Shown: positions 5,382 to 6,201 of the stretch, piece by piece
How positions within the stretch are numbered: the stretch's first letter is position 1
How the letters are laid out: each line of letters begins with the position of its first letter
Source: Syntrophorhabdus sp.
Lineage (GTDB): Bacteria > Desulfobacterota > BSN033 > UBA1163
DNA length: 6,201 nt
Assembly (NCBI GenBank): GCA_020724025.1
Contig: DYHU01000006.1
Location: forward strand, 1-6,201
Reading direction: 5' to 3'
Program-made: the position numbers and the translations under genes
Notes under the pieces: generated by a model
Database searches by the model: none
Seen by the model: the letters and a program-made list of their open reading frames with translations, nothing else
What the model was told of the DNA's origin: nothing

Positions 5382-6200
5382 CTAATTTGACTTGCGGGGA
5401 ATCTTTTTGACCACCATTCTCTTCAAGTCACTGCAGTCGATCGACACTGACGAGACTCCCCTCTTCTGAAGATCTGTCCAGATGAGGGACAATCTCCTCA
5501 ATTTTTCCCCAAAGTGATCCCATCCCATTCTGACCTCCACCCCTTCGGCCTCTGTGAAACATTGAATCCCAAATATCTTCTCCATCCGGATCTCCGAAAT
5601 CCCCTCCAGGGGAGGAGTCTTTTCCTGATTGGCGATCCTTAAAAACTCGAGGGCTTTCGTGACCATATGTTTTGCCACGACCGGGTCTTTATCAAACGCC
5701 TGCCGGTTCAAGCCGGTGAGAAAGGGAAAATTATATTCATCCCGATCTCCCACCCTCGAAAAGATCACCCCTTTCGAATCGATATAAAAAGGGTCCTCCA
5801 GTTGAAGGATGGCCATCGGCCTTCTCTCCTCTATATGAATCAACACCCTGTTTGGAAAAATCTTCCTAACCCTCACATAATCGACCCAGGGATGGGCCTC
5901 CACCCGCCCGGCGATCTCCTTGAGCGGGATGGTAAAGAGATTGGGCATCCCTTCGATCCTGGCGAGCGAGAGAATGGTCTTCTCCGGAATTTTCCGGCAC
6001 CCCTTGATCTCCACCTCCTTTACCCGGAAAAAGGAGTCCTCCAGAAGGCGGACATACAATTGATGGCCCGCAAAGAAGAAACAGATGAGAAAGAGGATAT
6101 GAAAGGTCACCCGGATAGCTCTTTTGAGAATTTCTTGAAATCTCTCGCCCCCTCTCTCCTCCCTTTTCTTCTCCGGCCTGAAAAACTTCTCCTCACTCAT
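5382..6200 (-). CDS. ftsQ: Cell division protein FtsQ
   Basis: FtsQ is a single-pass inner-membrane protein that joins FtsB and FtsL in the divisome and helps control septal peptidoglycan synthesis. The 272-residue product has a charged cytoplasmic N-terminus rich in Lys/Arg/Glu (1-30), one membrane segment at about 31-46 (VTFHILFLICFFFAGH), and a periplasmic POTRA domain at about 57-127, starting FFRVKEVEIKG and ending in the typical HPWVDYVRVRKIFPNRVLIH block (103-122) and EERRPMA. The remaining beta-rich FtsQ domain runs to near the end. Overall sequence is poorly conserved, as is normal for this family; identification rests on the POTRA block, topology and position next to ftsA. The ATG at 6200 is one base from the window edge, so neither its ribosome binding site nor a possible longer N-terminus can be checked. 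The TAG stop is followed at once by the ftsA ribosome binding site. Confidence 0.95.
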   Translation of the reverse strand: MSEEKFFRPEKKREERGGERFQEILKRAIRVTFHILFLICFFFAGHQLYVRLLEDSFFRVKEVEIKGCRKIPEKTILSLARIEGMPNLFTIPLKEIAGRVEAHPWVDYVRVRKIFPNRVLIHIEERRPMAILQLEDPFYIDSKGVIFSRVGDRDEYNFPFLTGLNRQAFDKDPVVAKHMVTKALEFLRIANQEKTPPLEGISEIRMEKIFGIQCFTEAEGVEVRMGWDHFGEKLRRLSLIWTDLQKRGVSSVSIDCSDLKRMVVKKIPRKSN

Positions 6201-6201
6201 A

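Overview
The window is a slice of a bacterial division and cell-wall (dcw) cluster, and every real gene is on the minus strand. In transcription order (right to left) it holds ftsQ, ftsA and ftsZ, then a radical SAM protein of unknown function, then the 5' part of an alpha/beta hydrolase that runs off the left edge. Gene order, FtsZ/FtsA sequence character, moderate GC content and the style of the intergenic repeats suggest a member of the old Deltaproteobacteria (Desulfobacterota) or a neighbouring Gram-negative phylum. This is an inference from general familiarity, not from a search.

Layout. Positions 5382-6200 encode FtsQ, with its start at the very edge. Only 17 bases separate it from ftsA (4138-5364), whose start is best placed at the ATG six bases inside the longest possible frame. 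A 238-bp spacer separates ftsA from ftsZ (2682-3899). A 137-bp spacer separates ftsZ from the radical SAM gene (826-2544). A spacer of about 184 bp separates that gene from the partial hydrolase (1-641).

How the genes work together. FtsQ (with FtsB/FtsL in the divisome), FtsA (membrane anchor of the Z-ring) and FtsZ (tubulin-like GTPase) are the standard septation module, and all show the expected motifs. The radical SAM protein has an N-terminal cobalamin-binding-like region, a CxxxCxxC cluster motif and a conserved C-terminal tail. It resembles the uncharacterised family I know as TIGR03960; any link to division rests only on position. The hydrolase has a complete Ser-Asp-His triad and looks like a generic serine hydrolase.

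The most unusual content is between the genes. All three spacers wider than 100 bp hold an inverted repeat whose arms are built from degenerate 7- or 8-bp tandem units. The unit sequence differs each time (CCAAtnn, nATCAGT, TGGAAtnn), but the architecture is the same. Two of the three contain further palindromic elements nested inside, including a 117-bp MITE-like element with perfect 12-bp terminal inverted repeats between ftsZ and ftsA. The arrays reach the adjoining genes: one encodes the last eight residues and the stop codon of the radical SAM protein, one abuts that gene's start codon and leaves it without a visible ribosome binding site, and one runs to the ftsA stop codon. I see no defence system, CRISPR array, RNA gene or complete insertion sequence.
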